A DNA stretch of 64,000 nt from Curvularia sp. ZM96 (taxonomy: Eukaryota > Ascomycota > Dothideomycetes > Pleosporales > Pleosporaceae). Below the pieces are notes generated by a model. It saw nothing but the letters and a program-made list of their open reading frames with translations. It had not been told where the DNA came from and made no database searches. Where the stretch lies: assembly GCA_022457065.1 (NCBI GenBank), contig JAJGBQ010000001.1:7254001-7318000 (forward strand), written 5' to 3'. Each line of letters begins with the position of its first letter. Position 1 is the first letter of the stretch. The translations under genes and the position numbers were made by a program. Below are positions 1-12,344 of this stretch, piece by piece.

Positions 1-1086
1 GTATGTTGGAGGGGAGATGTGCATTCTGGCCAAGCAGTTCAGACCGGCTACATGGTTAAAATAATTCGCAATCAGATAAAATAAGATTCGGGCACTCGGT
101 ATACCAGATTGCTTGATAATCACCGGCTTTGCATTGCAGGGATGATGACGTCAAGCGCTTCGCATCACCCCGTTAGCCGCACTTGGGCGGAACGGCTCAG
201 ACACGTAGTACAGAGATTCGCGTGCATTTTGCAATGTTCCGACGGCTCGGTATCTGGTAAAATCCCATCGTATATCTTCGTTGCAGCTGAACGGTCAGCT
301 GTTTTTGCTTGTGCATCACGGATTTAGCGGACATATCGACACCAGCCTTCTCGATAACGCATAGAGGGGTTTCGATTGCGTCAATCTTGCTCACTTCAAG
401 ATTCCATGATTCACTATGACCCCCGAGAACACCATAACAGATACCGGCGGCCTGAATAGAGCGCGACCGCGGAGGCCGCACTTGGCATTGCTGACAATTC
501 TTGTTTCTGCCTAGCCATGGAGGGGAGGACTACATGGCACCGGTCGCTTATTCTGCCACATCACATCAGCCACCATATTCCGTTTATAAGACGGCCCTGC
601 ATGCGTTAGGGCTAATTTGTCAGCGGATGGTGGCTTGCTGTTAGATGATCAAAACAAAGAAGGATTTACACATGTCGGAGCCTTTTGGTGGCTTCGGACC
701 AAAACTGAGCCTAAGTTTCGAGCATCGGAGGTAATCATAGCAGCCTGTTTGAGATTCGTGGTCAACTACTAGCGGGTATCGAGTTGTTAGGAGAAAGTGT
801 CGATTCTTTGTGATATGGACTCACATTGTCACAGCCTCTTTCGCTTTTCGCTTTTCGCTTACTGCAGAGTACTACTGGCCGAAATCATTATTCTGTTGCC
901 CTTGCCGAAACACAAGCAATAAGATCTATGCTCATAGAACTGCCAAGAGCTTGAGCGGGACGTTTGGGCTTACCTGCTTGTCAATACACCGGATTTAGTC
1001 TACACCCACTATTCACTGGTTCATCCTCGACTCGTCCGGCCCCGCGATAATCTTGGGCTTATGATTGCTTTTACACGTCGGGGTTT

Positions 1087-1112
1087 GCTTGACGGTCAGC
1101 GCTTGACGGTCA
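1087..1112. promoter_or_regulatory. Tandem TGACnGTCA-type motif pair
   Basis: Two identical 12-mers (GCTTGACGGTCA) are separated by 2 nt. Each contains TGACGGTCA, which is an inverted repeat of TGAC around one central base. The palindromic half-sites and 14-bp periodicity resemble a binding site for a dimeric (bZIP-like) regulator. They lie about 610 bp upstream of the transporter start. The regulatory role is inference only. Confidence 0.3.
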
Positions 1113-1514
1113 CATGATCGTCTATCTCCGCTTACTCCGTTGACTCCGTTAGTTCCACCACTGTGACTCTTCTTTTCCAAGCACTATCAGGAAAGTATCC
1201 GTCGAATCGGAACCTGACAAGGAATCTGTCTAGGAGATCCACATCTACATTGGCTTAAGATTTCGCCTTGCCAAGCATGCCTGTGACGGAGAGTGAGATG
1301 CGCCCTATCGCGGGTTGTCGCCTGATTGGGTGTTGATGTAGAGACACGCACGAAAGATACACTAAACTCTCCGTCTTGGTCCGCCTGATTGGCGCGGAAA
1401 CTTCTATACACCTCTGGTCCCAAAAAGAGTGTTTTCGTGTCACGCAAATATCTGACAAACTGACGCGGCTACATATGCAGGCAAGACAGTGAAGAAAATC
1501 GCCTTCTCAAGGGT

Positions 1515-1520
1515 ATAAAG
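1515..1520 (+). promoter_or_regulatory. TATA box of the MFS gene
   Basis: TATAAA in the context AGGGTATAAAGGG lies about 203 bp upstream of the transporter ATG. It is the best TATA match in the upstream region. Position and orientation fit a core promoter, although the transcription start is not visible from sequence alone. Confidence 0.4.
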
Positions 1521-1722
1521 GGTCGAGGAGAGAATTGTTTTTGCAAAACCAACGTGTTTCAATTTCGCATCCCGAAGACATATATTCCCTGAAGGTTCAT
1601 TACCATCCCTTTGAAAAGGCAGGACTACTACGTTTCACCCAGGCCTTCCAGCCTTCTCCGTCACTCCTAATCGAAATTCAACACCTCAAGCACAGCTGCT
1701 ACATATAAACCCCACCACAGTC

Positions 1723-3362
1723 ATGTCTTATCTTCTCAAGCATTCCCCACTGGGGACTGCACTTCACTACGCGAGACACCGCAAGTTCGACTACACCCGC
1801 AGACCCGCCAAACCAATATCTGCATCTTCATCGACAGATGACCTCCCCTTTCCCAAGGAAGAAACTGCCGTAGAGGGCGCTGTCGGCGAAGAGCTCAAGC
1901 AGCATCAAACTACACTCGTAGACTGGAGTGGCCCAACCGACCCCAGCAACCCCCAGAACTGGCCTCGGAGCCATAAGATCCTCGTGACAGTCATACTCTG
2001 TGTCTACACCTTCGCCGTCTATGTTGGATCTTCGATATACTCTTCTTCACAACAAGATGTAATGGAGATATTCCACGTCAGTCACGTCGCAGCATCACTG
2101 GGCATTGCTTTGTACGTGCTTGGCTACGGTATTGGATGCCTGCTGTTCTCTCCACTATCAGAGATACCAGCTGTCGGAAGAAACCCACCGTACGCGATAT
2201 CCGGATTCTTCTTCATCATTCTATGTATACCCACTGCACTAGTAGACAACTTTGCCGGGTTGATGGTACTACGGTTCCTCCTGGGCTTCATGGCATCGCC
2301 TTGCCTTGCGACTGTAGGCGCATCACTTGCTGACATCTGGACCATGGCTGAATTCCCATTCGCCGTCGCTCTCTGGGCCATGGTTGCCACATTGGGTCCT
2401 TCGCTAGGCCCAACGATTTCTTCTTATGCGGTCAAGGATCTGGGATGGCGATTCTCGAGCTGGGAACTGCTTATCATTGCGGGGCCGGTGTACCTTGCCT
2501 TGATTCTCTTCTTGCCAGAGAGCTCCGGTCCAACAATCCTGTACTACAAGGCTAAGCGGATGCGGGAGGACACCGGCAACCAAGAGCTTATGTCAGACTC
2601 GGAACGGAAGCAGAGAAACATACAGGTCAGCAGCTTGCTATTCGATGCCCTCGTCAAGCCATGGGAGATCAATGCTCTGGATCCGGCTATCTTGTTCACA
2701 ACAGTCTACATGGGTTTGTGCTACGGTATCTACTACTCGTTCTTCGAGGTATGCATCCCGCTCGCTATTTTCTATGCAAACTCACTAACACTGCCCAGTC
2801 TCTTCCCTTGGTTTACCCAGTCATGTACAACTTCAATGCCGAAACGACCAGTCTGATCTTCCTGTCGATCCTTCCAGGCTGTGGACTCGCTTTTGTAGTA
2901 CACGTCATATATCTCAAGTACCGCGTCTTCCCCCGCCTCATGAACGGAACGTTTGGCGAGCTTGAGAACCATCTTTGGCCTGGCATCATTGCTTCACCTT
3001 TCATCGTGATCGGTTTGTTCATGTTCGCATGGGGATCGCGACCCTCTGTCCATTGGATCGTGCCCACGATTGGTCTCGGCCTCACTGTCTTTGGGATTTA
3101 CTTCATTGCTCAGTGTGTCCTGCTTTACATTCCGAACATCTACCCACGATATGCAGCAAGTATCTTCAGCGCAAACAGTCTGAGCCGAAGTGCTTTCGCT
3201 TTCGCTGCTATTCTCTTTGCCCGACCCATGTTCGAGGGCATTGGGATTGATGGAGGAGTGAGTTTGCTGGCAGGATGTATGGTCCTTTGTTCGCTCGGTA
3301 TCATCGCATTGTACATGTTTGGTAAGAAGCTGCGAGAGCGAAGCAAGTTCGCCGTCTCTTAG
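1723..3362 (+). CDS. MFS transporter, DHA1 multidrug/polyamine type
   Basis: Two exons (1723-2748, 2799-3362) flank a 50-bp intron (gtatgc...cccag) and give 529 residues, a normal length for the 12-TM drug:H+ antiporter family. The hydrophilic N-terminus carries DPSNPQNWP (around residues 77-85), the signature preceding TM1 in fungal DHA1 transporters. The TM2-3 loop has SPLSEIPAVGRNPPY (around 143-157), the Flr1/Mdr1-type version of MFS motif A. The motif C region reads GPSLGP (around 225-230). A charged cytosolic loop (around 280-310) separates the two halves. The splice joins SFFE to SLPLVYP in the second half. It should be a plasma-membrane exporter; the substrate (drug, toxin or polyamine) cannot be read from sequence. 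It stands alone, with no biosynthetic genes beside it. Confidence 0.9.
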
Positions 3363-5324
3363 GTTTGAAAACGAGGCGAGTCATTGTGTACGGGAATTTC
3401 AACGGTTCATATTCGATTGTAATTAGAGAAGTTAGTATACAGATAGGAGAATAATTCGTGAACAGTCTACTGCGTTAGTGTCTCCCGCTGAGAACTCTTG
3501 TCTCACGGCATGGTGACTTGTACTATGATGCACAACACGAATAATGATGCGTGTTGATTCGTGATGTGGCCATACTCTCCACTTACACAGAAGACTCTGA
3601 TCATAAGCTTTATATGGTGCAAGGCTTGGGTGGTCGAAGCGTATCGACGTATTGATCGATCCAGATAAGGATCGACGAACAGCGACAGGGGATTTCGGCA
3701 GCGGGTCTAAGCGCACAACCTCGCGGCAATCGCACCGCGGCCTTGCATTCACATCCGTGCCTATTGTCAGGATGCTATTCAACGAGGCAACGATCGGCAA
3801 CTGTGTCCACACAACATGCGTAGATCATCCGAAGTTACGCATCTGACATAACCACGAAGTATCGTGAGAAACAACCCACAACTACTGAGGCCGCCACTGC
3901 GCCTCGCCCTTCATATCGCGCAATGCTGGTAGTGTGAATGAATCGCACACTCTCATGGGGAAGAGCAATTGCCGTATTCCGTAGATGCGGCGTAGTTCCC
4001 GGCCCCGCCTGGACTAAAGAGTGGAAGTGTTGGTGCCGTTGGTGGCTTTGGCCTGGTCTGAGTCGCAAGAATGGCAAATTGCTCTTTTCCACGAATCTAA
4101 TGCAGGAGACCCTAGCGTGTTGTCAGGCCCACTACACTAACCATGTGCTGATGACAAGGAATGCAATCAAAGGTCATATGGTACGGGGAGCCCGCTCGGT
4201 AAACCAGCAACGACCCGTGAATAGACGCGCCTCGGCAAGAAGGATCTTTTTGGCCCGTTGTCAGTGAAGAGTGCCAAGGCGGCAAAGAAGGAAACTGTCT
4301 CAAGGGAGACAGAAAAGTCGGGTCTAGACGCGCCTTCCTGGAAAAGGAATGGTTAACGCCGGGTGCCCCTGACTTGGCATCGCCAAAGCCGTAGCCGACG
4401 CCTCTTAGATCACACTCCAACACCACCTCCCTCGGCCTCGTTCCTGCATTGGGATGAAACCATCCGCTTCCACTGTCCACCAAGCCGCGGTTTCTTCAGG
4501 CAGCCACCGCGGCCCCATTCTTTTTCCTCTGACCATAACTCATCCGGGAGGTCTTTCCAGTATACTGAGTCGGCTATCCAACTACAGTGGCTCAGCATTC
4601 GTCGTGATATGATCAAAAAGACAGCATGTTGGGTTTGTGTTCGGCTCCCGTCCTACACATATGTAGATAGACGATGAGCGCCACGGCCGGAACGCTGGAC
4701 CGGTTGCCCCGTTGTGGCGTCTTCTCTTTCGCTCTTCTGTCTGCACTCGAAGGAGCCCACTGCTTTAGCCGAGATTGATGGTTTCGATGCTTCGAAGCGG
4801 CCCATTCACCGGTTGGCATTCCAAGGCGAAGCATCATATGTCAGGGTCCCAAAATCAAGCCATTTTTTAAACTTAGCGCTGGCCTAAAGACCAAACTCTT
4901 GGACGCCGTACGTTGCTTCAGGCCCGAAGCAATTAGTTCCCTGGACTCTTCACCAATGGCATGGCATGTCGAAAGCCTTGTTCTTGTTCCTGCAGCAGCT
5001 TCATCATGTTTGCCGTATTCGTCCTGCACAATGGCATGGTTGCCTGCTGGTGTACGGCGCAGTTCAGTGACTAGCCGCCCATGAGGTACCCCACTACGGG
5101 GCCAAGCGTAGAAAGAGTGCAATCTCCCATGTCTCTTTTTACATCGTGAGTCGCGCTGCTTTCCAGTCTCTCCTCACGTCGCTCTCTTTCGAGTCTCAAT
5201 CCTAATTGCAGCATTATTGCTTGCGTCCTTTCGTTGAGTTCGCTCATCACGATCTTTACTGGCCTTCGGCCGTCCTATCATTATCAGATCACGTGTCGTT
5301 GTTTATTCCGTTAATACTGTAATC
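3363..5324. other. Intergenic region between transporter and chitinase
   Basis: About 2 kb with no gene I can support. Minus-strand frames at 3432-3812 and 4112-4483 lack domain character and are shadow-like. The last 170 bp are CT-rich, as expected of the chitinase 5' leader, and contain a CACGTG E-box at 5290-5295 only about 30 bp before the start codon. Confidence 0.5.
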
Positions 5325-8300
5325 ATGGCTCCTTCGCTATTCGCTCGTGCTGCTTTTGCTGCTGGGCTTCTTGCATCTACAACTTCAGCCGCGTTCGATG
5401 GTGCTGCTAAGACCAATGTCGCCATGTACTGGGGACAGGGAAGCAACCAGATTCCGCTGTTGGACGTCTGTACCGACCCCAACATTGACATTGTCAACAT
5501 TGGATGTAAGTCAACATGAATATGAGCAATATGGAATATAGCATATGGAGTCGAGCTGAGGGTACACCTTCATCTCATGTTGGGATGTCTGCATCTTACG
5601 GACCTCAAGCCGCCATCTCCGACCTACCCATTCAGGAACACTGCTAATTTGCTGGCCTTGCTAGTTGTGAACAAGTTCCCCAAGAAGCGAGGCGAATATC
5701 CTGGAACCAACCATGCAAATGCTTGTGGTAGTTCGTATTACATCGATCCCACTACCAACCAGCCCAGTGCACTCCTCAGCTCTTGCCCAGGCGTTGGCGA
5801 GGCCATCAAGGCTTGCAAAAGGAGAGGCAAGAAAGTCATGCTCTCCCTTGGTGGTGGTTGGCCAGTGGACTACTACCTGCCCTCAGAAGACGTCGCGAAC
5901 TGGTTTGCTGAGTTCCTGATTGGAGCTTATGGACCGCTTACCCCTGAGTGGAAAGCCGCTGGAAAGCCCCGTCCTTTCGGCGATGCAGTAATTGATGGTT
6001 TCGATCTCGACCTCGAAGCCGCCGACTATGCGGTGCCTTCTGCCGACTTCCTCTGGAAGAACTACGATGTCTTCGGCAAGTACGTCAAGAAGCATTCCAA
6101 CATGCTTCTCTCCGGTGCTCCTCAGTGTGTTGTTCCAGATGCGAGGATCTTCGCGGCTCTCAAGGAGGTTCCTTTCGATTTCCTCTTCACCCAATTTTAC
6201 AACACTTGGACTTGCTCTGCTGCCAAGGCTGTCCAGGATATCAAGAGCAAGGCCGCCAGCACCTTTACCTTCGACACTTGGGTATCCTGGCTCAAGGCGA
6301 ACTCGAAGAACCCCGACATCAAGCTTTACATTGGTTTGGCCGCCGGCCCAGATGGTCTTCCCACCCACAAGGATCACTACCTGACTCCAGAGGACGCTAA
6401 CCTCCTGGTCGAAACCTACAAAGGAAACAGCATGTTTGGCGGTGTCATGCTTTGGGAGGCAACTGTCTCGAAGAACAACCAGGCTTATGACCAGCCTTAC
6501 GGAACCTGGATGAAGTATGCTGTACAGGGTACTTTCAGGCAAAACTACCACCCTGTCGTGTCTTCCAGCGTCATTCCCTCCAGCGCCCTACCTTCGAGCA
6601 CTCCTGTCTCCAGCATCCAGCTCACCCCTTCGGTCGCACCTTCCAGCTACCCTGCCTCAAGTGCCCAGGTTTCTTCCAGCGTCCTGCCGTCTAGCTACCC
6701 TGCCTCGAGCGCTCAGGTTTCATCCAGTGCGTTGCCTTCCAGCTATCCCGCCTCCAGCGCTGCTCTCTCCAGCATTGCTGCCTCCAGCGTCGAGGTCACC
6801 CCCTCGGCTCTCCCTTCAAGCTACCCTGCGTCCAGCGCTCAGATCTCGTCCAGTGTTCAAGTCTCATCCAGTGTCCTGCCTTCCAGCGTTGCTGCCTCCA
6901 GCATCGAGGTCACCCCCTCGGCCCTTCCTTCGAGCTACCCTGCTTCCAGCATTGAGGTTTCATCCAGTGTGATGCCTTCCGAGTATCCCGCTTCCAGCAG
7001 CGTGGCACCATCTTCCACCCCCGAGGTCTACCCATCCAGCTCTGTCGCCACTGTCAGCAGCACCATCGAGTCTTCTTCGATTGCCACCGTTTCGGCATCT
7101 GAGATCATCAGCAGCAGCTCTGTCGTTCCCTCAAACAGCGAGATCTCTTCCTCGTGCACCACTTCGAGCGGTGCATATCCTACTGGTGCTAGCTCAAGCT
7201 TTGATGTGTACCCCGTCACCACCCCTGAAGCTTCGTCTGCTGTGCCTTACCCATCGGAGAAGTCTTCTGTTGAGTCCCCAGTGTACCCAACTGAGAGCTC
7301 CAAGGGCTATGGCGAGTACCCAGTTGCGTCCAGCACTGGCTACGACAGCGTTCCTTCTGTCACCAAGAAGCCTGAGCACTCCGCGTACCCAACCGTTCCC
7401 GCTGGCTCTACCACCAGCGTTGTCACCAGTAAGTTCAAGATAACATTCATATCCAGAGAAACGCATGCTGACTTCTCAAAGCCACCTACGTCGACGTTTG
7501 CCCCACCGGCCTGACCACGGTCACTACCACTTACGTTGCGACGGTTTGCACCAAGTGCGCGAAGCCCACCGGTACTCCCGATGTCCCTGAGGGATGGACC
7601 ACCAGCGTATACACTGCCAGCACTGTCACTGTCACGATCACCAAGCCTATCGCGACCGCCACTGGTGTATCCGTGTACCCATCTGCTGCTCCTTCAGTAG
7701 CCTACCCTGCCGAGTACCCTGCCGTTCCTTCGGTGGCCTACCCAGCTGAGCATCCAGCTGCTCCTTCGGTTGCTTACCCTGCAGAGTACCCGGCTGCTCC
7801 CTCAGTCGCATACCCTGCCGAGTATCCTGCTTCGCCAATTGCATCTGGCAAGCCTGCGTACCCAGCTGTTCCCGAGGCTTCCAAGGCTGCCTACCCCGTT
7901 GCTCCTGAGCACCCAGCTGTTCCCGAGGCTTCCAAGGCTGCTTACCCCGTTGCTCCTGAACACCCAGCATACCCAGCTGCGCCCTCTGCTGCTTACCCCG
8001 TGGCTTCTTCGCCTGCTGCTGAGTACCCCTCTCAACCCATCGGCGAATACCCTAAGAAGCCTGTGGAGCATGAAGTTACTAGCACCATGCACGCCACTCT
8101 CAGCACGGTTTCCATTCCCGCTTATACTCCCGCCCCTTACCCATCGGCTGGCGTCCCCCACGTCCCTGCTGGCCCTGCTAAGAACGCTACTAGCGTGTAT
8201 GTTCCTATGCCCACTGGCACTGGCAAGCCCACCATGCCATCCGCCTACGTGCCATCGGAGTTTGAGGGCGCAGCTAGCCGCGCTGGTGTTGGCTTCATGA

Positions 8301-8338
8301 TGCTCGTTGGAGCTGTTGGTGCCGTTCTTGTCATGTAA
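5325..8338 (+). CDS. GPI-anchored class III chitinase (GH18) with Ser/Ala/Pro repeat stalk
   Basis: Three exons (5325-5505, 5665-7428, 7482-8338) give 933 residues. A signal peptide (about 1-22) precedes a plant-type GH18 domain (about 25-350). The catalytic motif DGFDLDLE lies at 171-178, with E178 the proton donor. The first splice restores the conserved I-G-F-V-N strand. A serine-rich region follows (about 355-610) with degenerate repeats of the PSSYPASSAQVSSS type. Next comes a short Cys-containing segment beginning VDVCPTGLTT (about 650-700), common in fungal wall proteins. A second repeat block of AYPAEYPA and VPEASKAAYPVAPEHPA units covers about 712-830. The hydrophobic tail after SEFEGAASRAGVG is a GPI-attachment signal. 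The enzyme probably cleaves chitin at the cell surface or wall during remodelling. Fungal ChiA-type chitinases share this plan; the repeat copy number is expected to vary between strains. Confidence 0.92.
6560..7020 (+). repeat. Coding minisatellite-like Ser/Pro/Ala repeats in the chitinase
   Basis: This part of chitinase exon 2 repeatedly encodes variants of S-S-Y-P-A-S-S-A-Q-V-S-S-S and I/V-E-V-T-P-S-A-L-P-S. Adjacent copies are very similar at the nucleotide level (for example CCTTCCAGCTACCCTGCC-like stretches). Near-identical units in tandem suggest expansion by slippage or unequal exchange. Confidence 0.75.
7673..8010 (+). repeat. Coding AYPAEYPA / APEHPAVPEASKA repeats in the chitinase
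   Basis: Exon 3 encodes at least four PSVAYPAEYPA-type units, followed by two nearly identical copies of VPEASKAAYPVAPEHPA. This block differs in composition from the serine-rich block upstream. It forms an Ala/Pro/Tyr/Glu stalk next to the GPI signal. Confidence 0.75.
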
Positions 8339-8987
8339 ACCCTTCTGGCTGTATGAGTCTTTTCTTTCAGAGTGGTGGACTGTGTTGTAGTGGATATGTT
8401 TCTCATGTAAATAAGCATTTGCATCTAAAATACGATCGAAACAAGGTCATTGCTGAGTCATAGTTGTATCGTGATGTCTCGTGTCCTGATGGGGTGTGGC
8501 GTGAACATATGAATTGCTTCATCGAGACCAACCAAGAGCACGCGGAACCTAGCGAGACATGTCGATGGTTATATGCAAGGCTGGGATATATGCATGGGTT
8601 GCATTGTCACAGCGCAAGTCTCTGAATGTGTCGGTGTTCATTGGTCATGACAGAGCGCGGGAGACCGCGGGGGAGAGCTCGGAGCTCCAACGTGGTGGAG
8701 ACGCCTAGTCATCTTTCGTCATTCGTTCGCGACCTCCAGGGACGACTTGCAACGCGCCGCCGCCTTTGACCACACCCCCAAACTCTACTGTGAGAGCGCC
8801 GAGATGCTCACGCACAAGCCGTCAAATTTACATCTTGTTCCGCCTGACTGAACTTTGCCAATCATCTTCACGTTCGCGTAGCCGTTGCTAGAAACCCCAC
8901 TTGTGTTCTGTCCGCCTCTCCGCTACTTTCTGAAGTTGCCTTCCACTTGGCAGCTGCAGCTGCAGGCAAGCTTCGACGCCGCCCGAC
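8339..8987. other. Chitinase 3' flank and WD40-gene promoter
   Basis: No gene seen. The first part is the likely 3' UTR of the chitinase (TGTAAATAAGC near 8406). The remainder is the upstream region of the WD40 gene, containing short GC-rich segments. The minus-strand frame at 8868-9323 is a shadow over the WD40 first exon. Confidence 0.5.
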
Positions 8988-11900
8988 ATGAAGTACACAA
9001 TCTACGATCGCTTGCTCAAGCGGGAGGTTGGTGAACAGCGCAACAAATGCTCCGACATCCGCTCGATATACGGCGACCGCAAGTGGATTGACGATCTTGA
9101 CATCGTAAACGAGCTGGAAGGCCACAATGGATGCGTCAACGCCCTCAGGTAAGCCACCAGTATGCATCATATTTACAAGGCAGTACCTGAGATTGTTAGC
9201 TGGTCCAAATCTGGCCGCCTCCTCGCTACTGGCTCTGACGACCACCGCATCAACATCCATGCCTATCATCCCGAATCTTCGACCGAGCAGTTCAACCTCA
9301 CTACATCCATCATGACGGGACATCGCTCCAACATCTTCTCCGTCAAGTTTATGCCTTACTCAGGCGATCGCACCATCGTTAGCGCAACAGATGACGTGAG
9401 GATATTCGACATTGAACATTCAGGCCATTCAGCCTTCCGATCTACGTCCAGAGCAGGCAATACATCGAATATGGGTACAACACGGAACCGAGTGACACTT
9501 ACTGAGGCAGACACGAATGCTAAGGCATTCCGTTGTCACACTGACACTGTAAAGAGAATCGTTACCGAGGACAACCCATTCTATTTCATGACATGCTCAA
9601 ACGATGGCGATGTTCGGCAGTGGGACATACGGCAGCCAGCCAGGGCATACCCACCGCCCCGAGACAGCATGATTCCGGCCTGGGCGAGGGACCCAGATAC
9701 ATCAGACGACATCCCACCTCCACTCATCTCATATAGCCGATATGGACTAGACCTCAACACAGTCTCTTGTTCTCCTAGTCAGCCTCACTACATTGCACTC
9801 GGTGGTGCACATCTTCATTGCTTCTTGCATGATCGACGCATGCTTGGCCGAGACTTGAACCGCGAGCGTGGATCCAGACTTTCTACACCGGCAAGTTGGA
9901 ATGAAAACGATGATGAGCTTTTAGGGAAGGCCACACAATGTGTCAAGAAATTTGCGCCGAATGGAAAGCAGCGGATGAGCAGGAGCGACAGCGGTCACAT
10001 CACCTCATGTAAGATTAGTGACGCTCAGCCAAATGAGCTCATCGTGAGCTGGTCTCAAGACCATATCTACAGTTTCGACATTCTCAGAGCTCCGGACGCG
10101 AGAGAGAATGCTACACCGACAAAAGCATCAGACAGCGGATCTGGTCGTCGAGTCAAAGACGCGAATAGGAAACGGAAGCGGCCAAAGTCGAGCGTCTTTT
10201 CCGAGGAAGCTGCCGAGAGAGCGGGATCCAGGCCACGAACCGAAAGTATAGAAGATGACCTTGCGTTACGCGTCACCTATGGCAATGGACAAAGCGAAGA
10301 CATTCGGATCCAAGCGCCTGCTGAAAGTCGTATGACTCAGGAGGAATTAAACGATTTGCGATCAAGTGACCATTACCGCATTGCAAGCACAACCGTGAAA
10401 ATAGCAAAGCGCATTTTTGATCTCGGTGACCTTGGAGAGTCTGGCTTGCAGTTGGCCTTTACATCCATCCTAGGCTTGGCCAATTCGATACTGGCAGATA
10501 TGGATGACATCGATCGGACCTGGGGTTACCCAATCGACCCGGATCCTGTCGACGTTGCGGTGCAGAACAAGCTTCGTGACAGCCGAGCAGCTGCGCGTCG
10601 ATTTGTGCAGGCAGCCGGAACATTGGCGCGAGTTTTGGGCGGGCAGCTGTTGACTGGGTCTAACTCGGACGCATTGATTGCGCAATACTTTGCGTCGATC
10701 CAGCCAGCACCACGGGAAAGGGAGTTACCTCGACACGAACAATTCGGGTATGACTTTCTGAAAGCCATACTGCTGTGGCTTGACAGTGGTCCAGGCGCAG
10801 TAGTTGAGGGTTTCTCAGGACGGAGTAGCAATGCTCGTCTACCCCTTCCACATGGATCAGATATGGATGCTTTACAGGAGCGACTGATTCCGTATCTGAT
10901 GAATCTGGCAGATGATGATAGTATCGTCAATCCTGATGCTTCCAAATTCGAGACAGATGCCACTCGAGTTCTTTTTGCTTCTGAGATTGAAGCGGTCGAC
11001 GCATTTGGCCAGGCGCTGCAAATACCTTTTGCAGATTTAACTGGCACAGATGCACCTGAGACAGAAGGAGTTTCCCCCGATGAGCCTACACAATCAAGAA
11101 GTGAAGCAAGAAGAAGATGGGCATATCAAGTTGGAAGAGGTGTGCTTCTCAACGCCTCGAAAGACATCAACTTTGCTTTTGTGGATCGCGCTTATGGCGG
11201 CCGGGGCATTTCAGACAAACAGATCAGAGCCGAAGAACGGGAGTTGAGAGCAAGGCAGACAGATATCGACCCGCTACTCGACGAAGGTCCTGTTCGTGAT
11301 GCAGAACTGATTAGCACATCAACAGAGACAGATGAGCAGGAAGACGGTTCTCCAAGCTCTGCTACTCCAACGAGATCAAGATCTACTATCCTAGGCAATG
11401 CTGAGGAAAACGAGGAACGCGAAGAAGAACAAAACCGTGACGAAAATGATAACGAGGACGAAGAAGAAGAGAGTGATGGGGATGTAGACTCTGATGATGA
11501 ATTAAACTCTGATGAAGATAGCACCGAGGACGAAGATGGCGAGGGACTGCGACGGACACGAAGCGGACATATGCTATGGCGTACGGACTTTGGTCGGAGT
11601 CGCTATAAACGATGGAAGGTCGAACGTGATGTGCCATGTGCACCTCATACCCGTGTCTACACAGGACATTGCAACGTCAAGACAGTAAAAGACGTCAACT
11701 ATTTTGGCCTCAACGATGAATATGTCGTAAGTGGGAGCGATTCAGGCCATGTTTTCATCTGGGACCGCAAGACAGCGCAGCTTCTCAACATTCTGGAAGG
11801 AGATGGGGAGGTGGTGAATGTCATCCAAGGTATGTTATCAATTTATACACAACCGAATGCGCAGCTGACGGACCTAGGCCATCCCTATGAGCCGCTCATG

Positions 11901-12344
11901 GCTGTATCGGGCATTGACCACACAGTGAAGATATTCTCACCGGATGCTCATCTGCAACGCAACGCCCGAAAAGGCGTAGGCGTGCATTCCGCAGATCCCG
12001 CCTCCTTCTCTAGTATCCGATGGGGTCGCCGTGGCCGCGCTGTTAGCACCGAAGCCTCAGCCGAGACCGAAACGGAGCCTGCAGTCGAGACTCCCAGCGA
12101 TAGTGATGACGAGGTTGTACCTGGTGGGCTTTCAAGCCGCCGCAGAATGCATCAGAGTTATCAGATCACCAGCCAGAATGACATGGACCGTAAGGGTGGA
12201 AGAGACGATTACTTCATCAGCCAGGCTGTGTTTGCGCAGCTGGCAAGACATATTGCCAGGGGTCAGGCTGCCGGCGGAGGAGAGGAAGGAGGAGATGGCA
12301 ACGAGGCAATTGTCATCACTGAGGAGAATTGCAATATTATGTAG
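8988..12344 (+). CDS. DCAF-type WD40 protein (iqw1/DCAF6-8-like)
   Basis: Three exons (8988-9148, 9200-11829, 11878-12344) give 1085 residues. The ATG at 8988 opens MKYTIYDRLLKREVG, and the first splice creates a WD repeat (NALSWSKSGRLLATGSDD). WD40 blades lie at both ends (about 45-330 and 870-960), separated by a helical middle and a strongly acidic stretch (about 789-840). A WDxR box, WDIR at 195-198, is the DDB1-binding signature of CUL4 substrate receptors. The C-terminal blade motif SGIDHTVKIFSPD is characteristic of the DCAF6/DCAF8 and S. pombe iqw1 family. The second intron (48 nt, a multiple of 3, so the frame stays open if it is retained) interrupts VIQ-GHPYEPLMAVSGID, a conserved block, so splicing there is likely. 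Role: probably a substrate receptor of the Cul4-Ddb1 ubiquitin ligase; the substrate is unknown. Confidence 0.88.

Larger units (their letters stand above)
1..1722. other. Intergenic region upstream of the MFS gene
   Basis: I find no convincing gene here; the open frames are short, mostly lack an ATG and resemble no family I know. The stretch holds a CRE-like TGACGTCA at 146-153 and two copies of GCTTGACGGTCA at 1087-1098 and 1101-1112. A TATAAA sits at 1515-1520, about 200 bp before the transporter start, and is followed by CT-rich sequence typical of fungal 5' leaders. The rest is unremarkable. Confidence 0.6.

Noticed and set aside
4112..4483. 123-codon minus-strand frame upstream of the chitinase
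   Set aside because: No domain or targeting feature and several competing frames; treated as noise.
5883..8161. Antisense and alternate-frame ORFs over the chitinase (for example 5883-6551 minus, 6517-6972 plus)
   Set aside because: Shadows caused by repeat-rich coding sequence; low-complexity translations with no motif.
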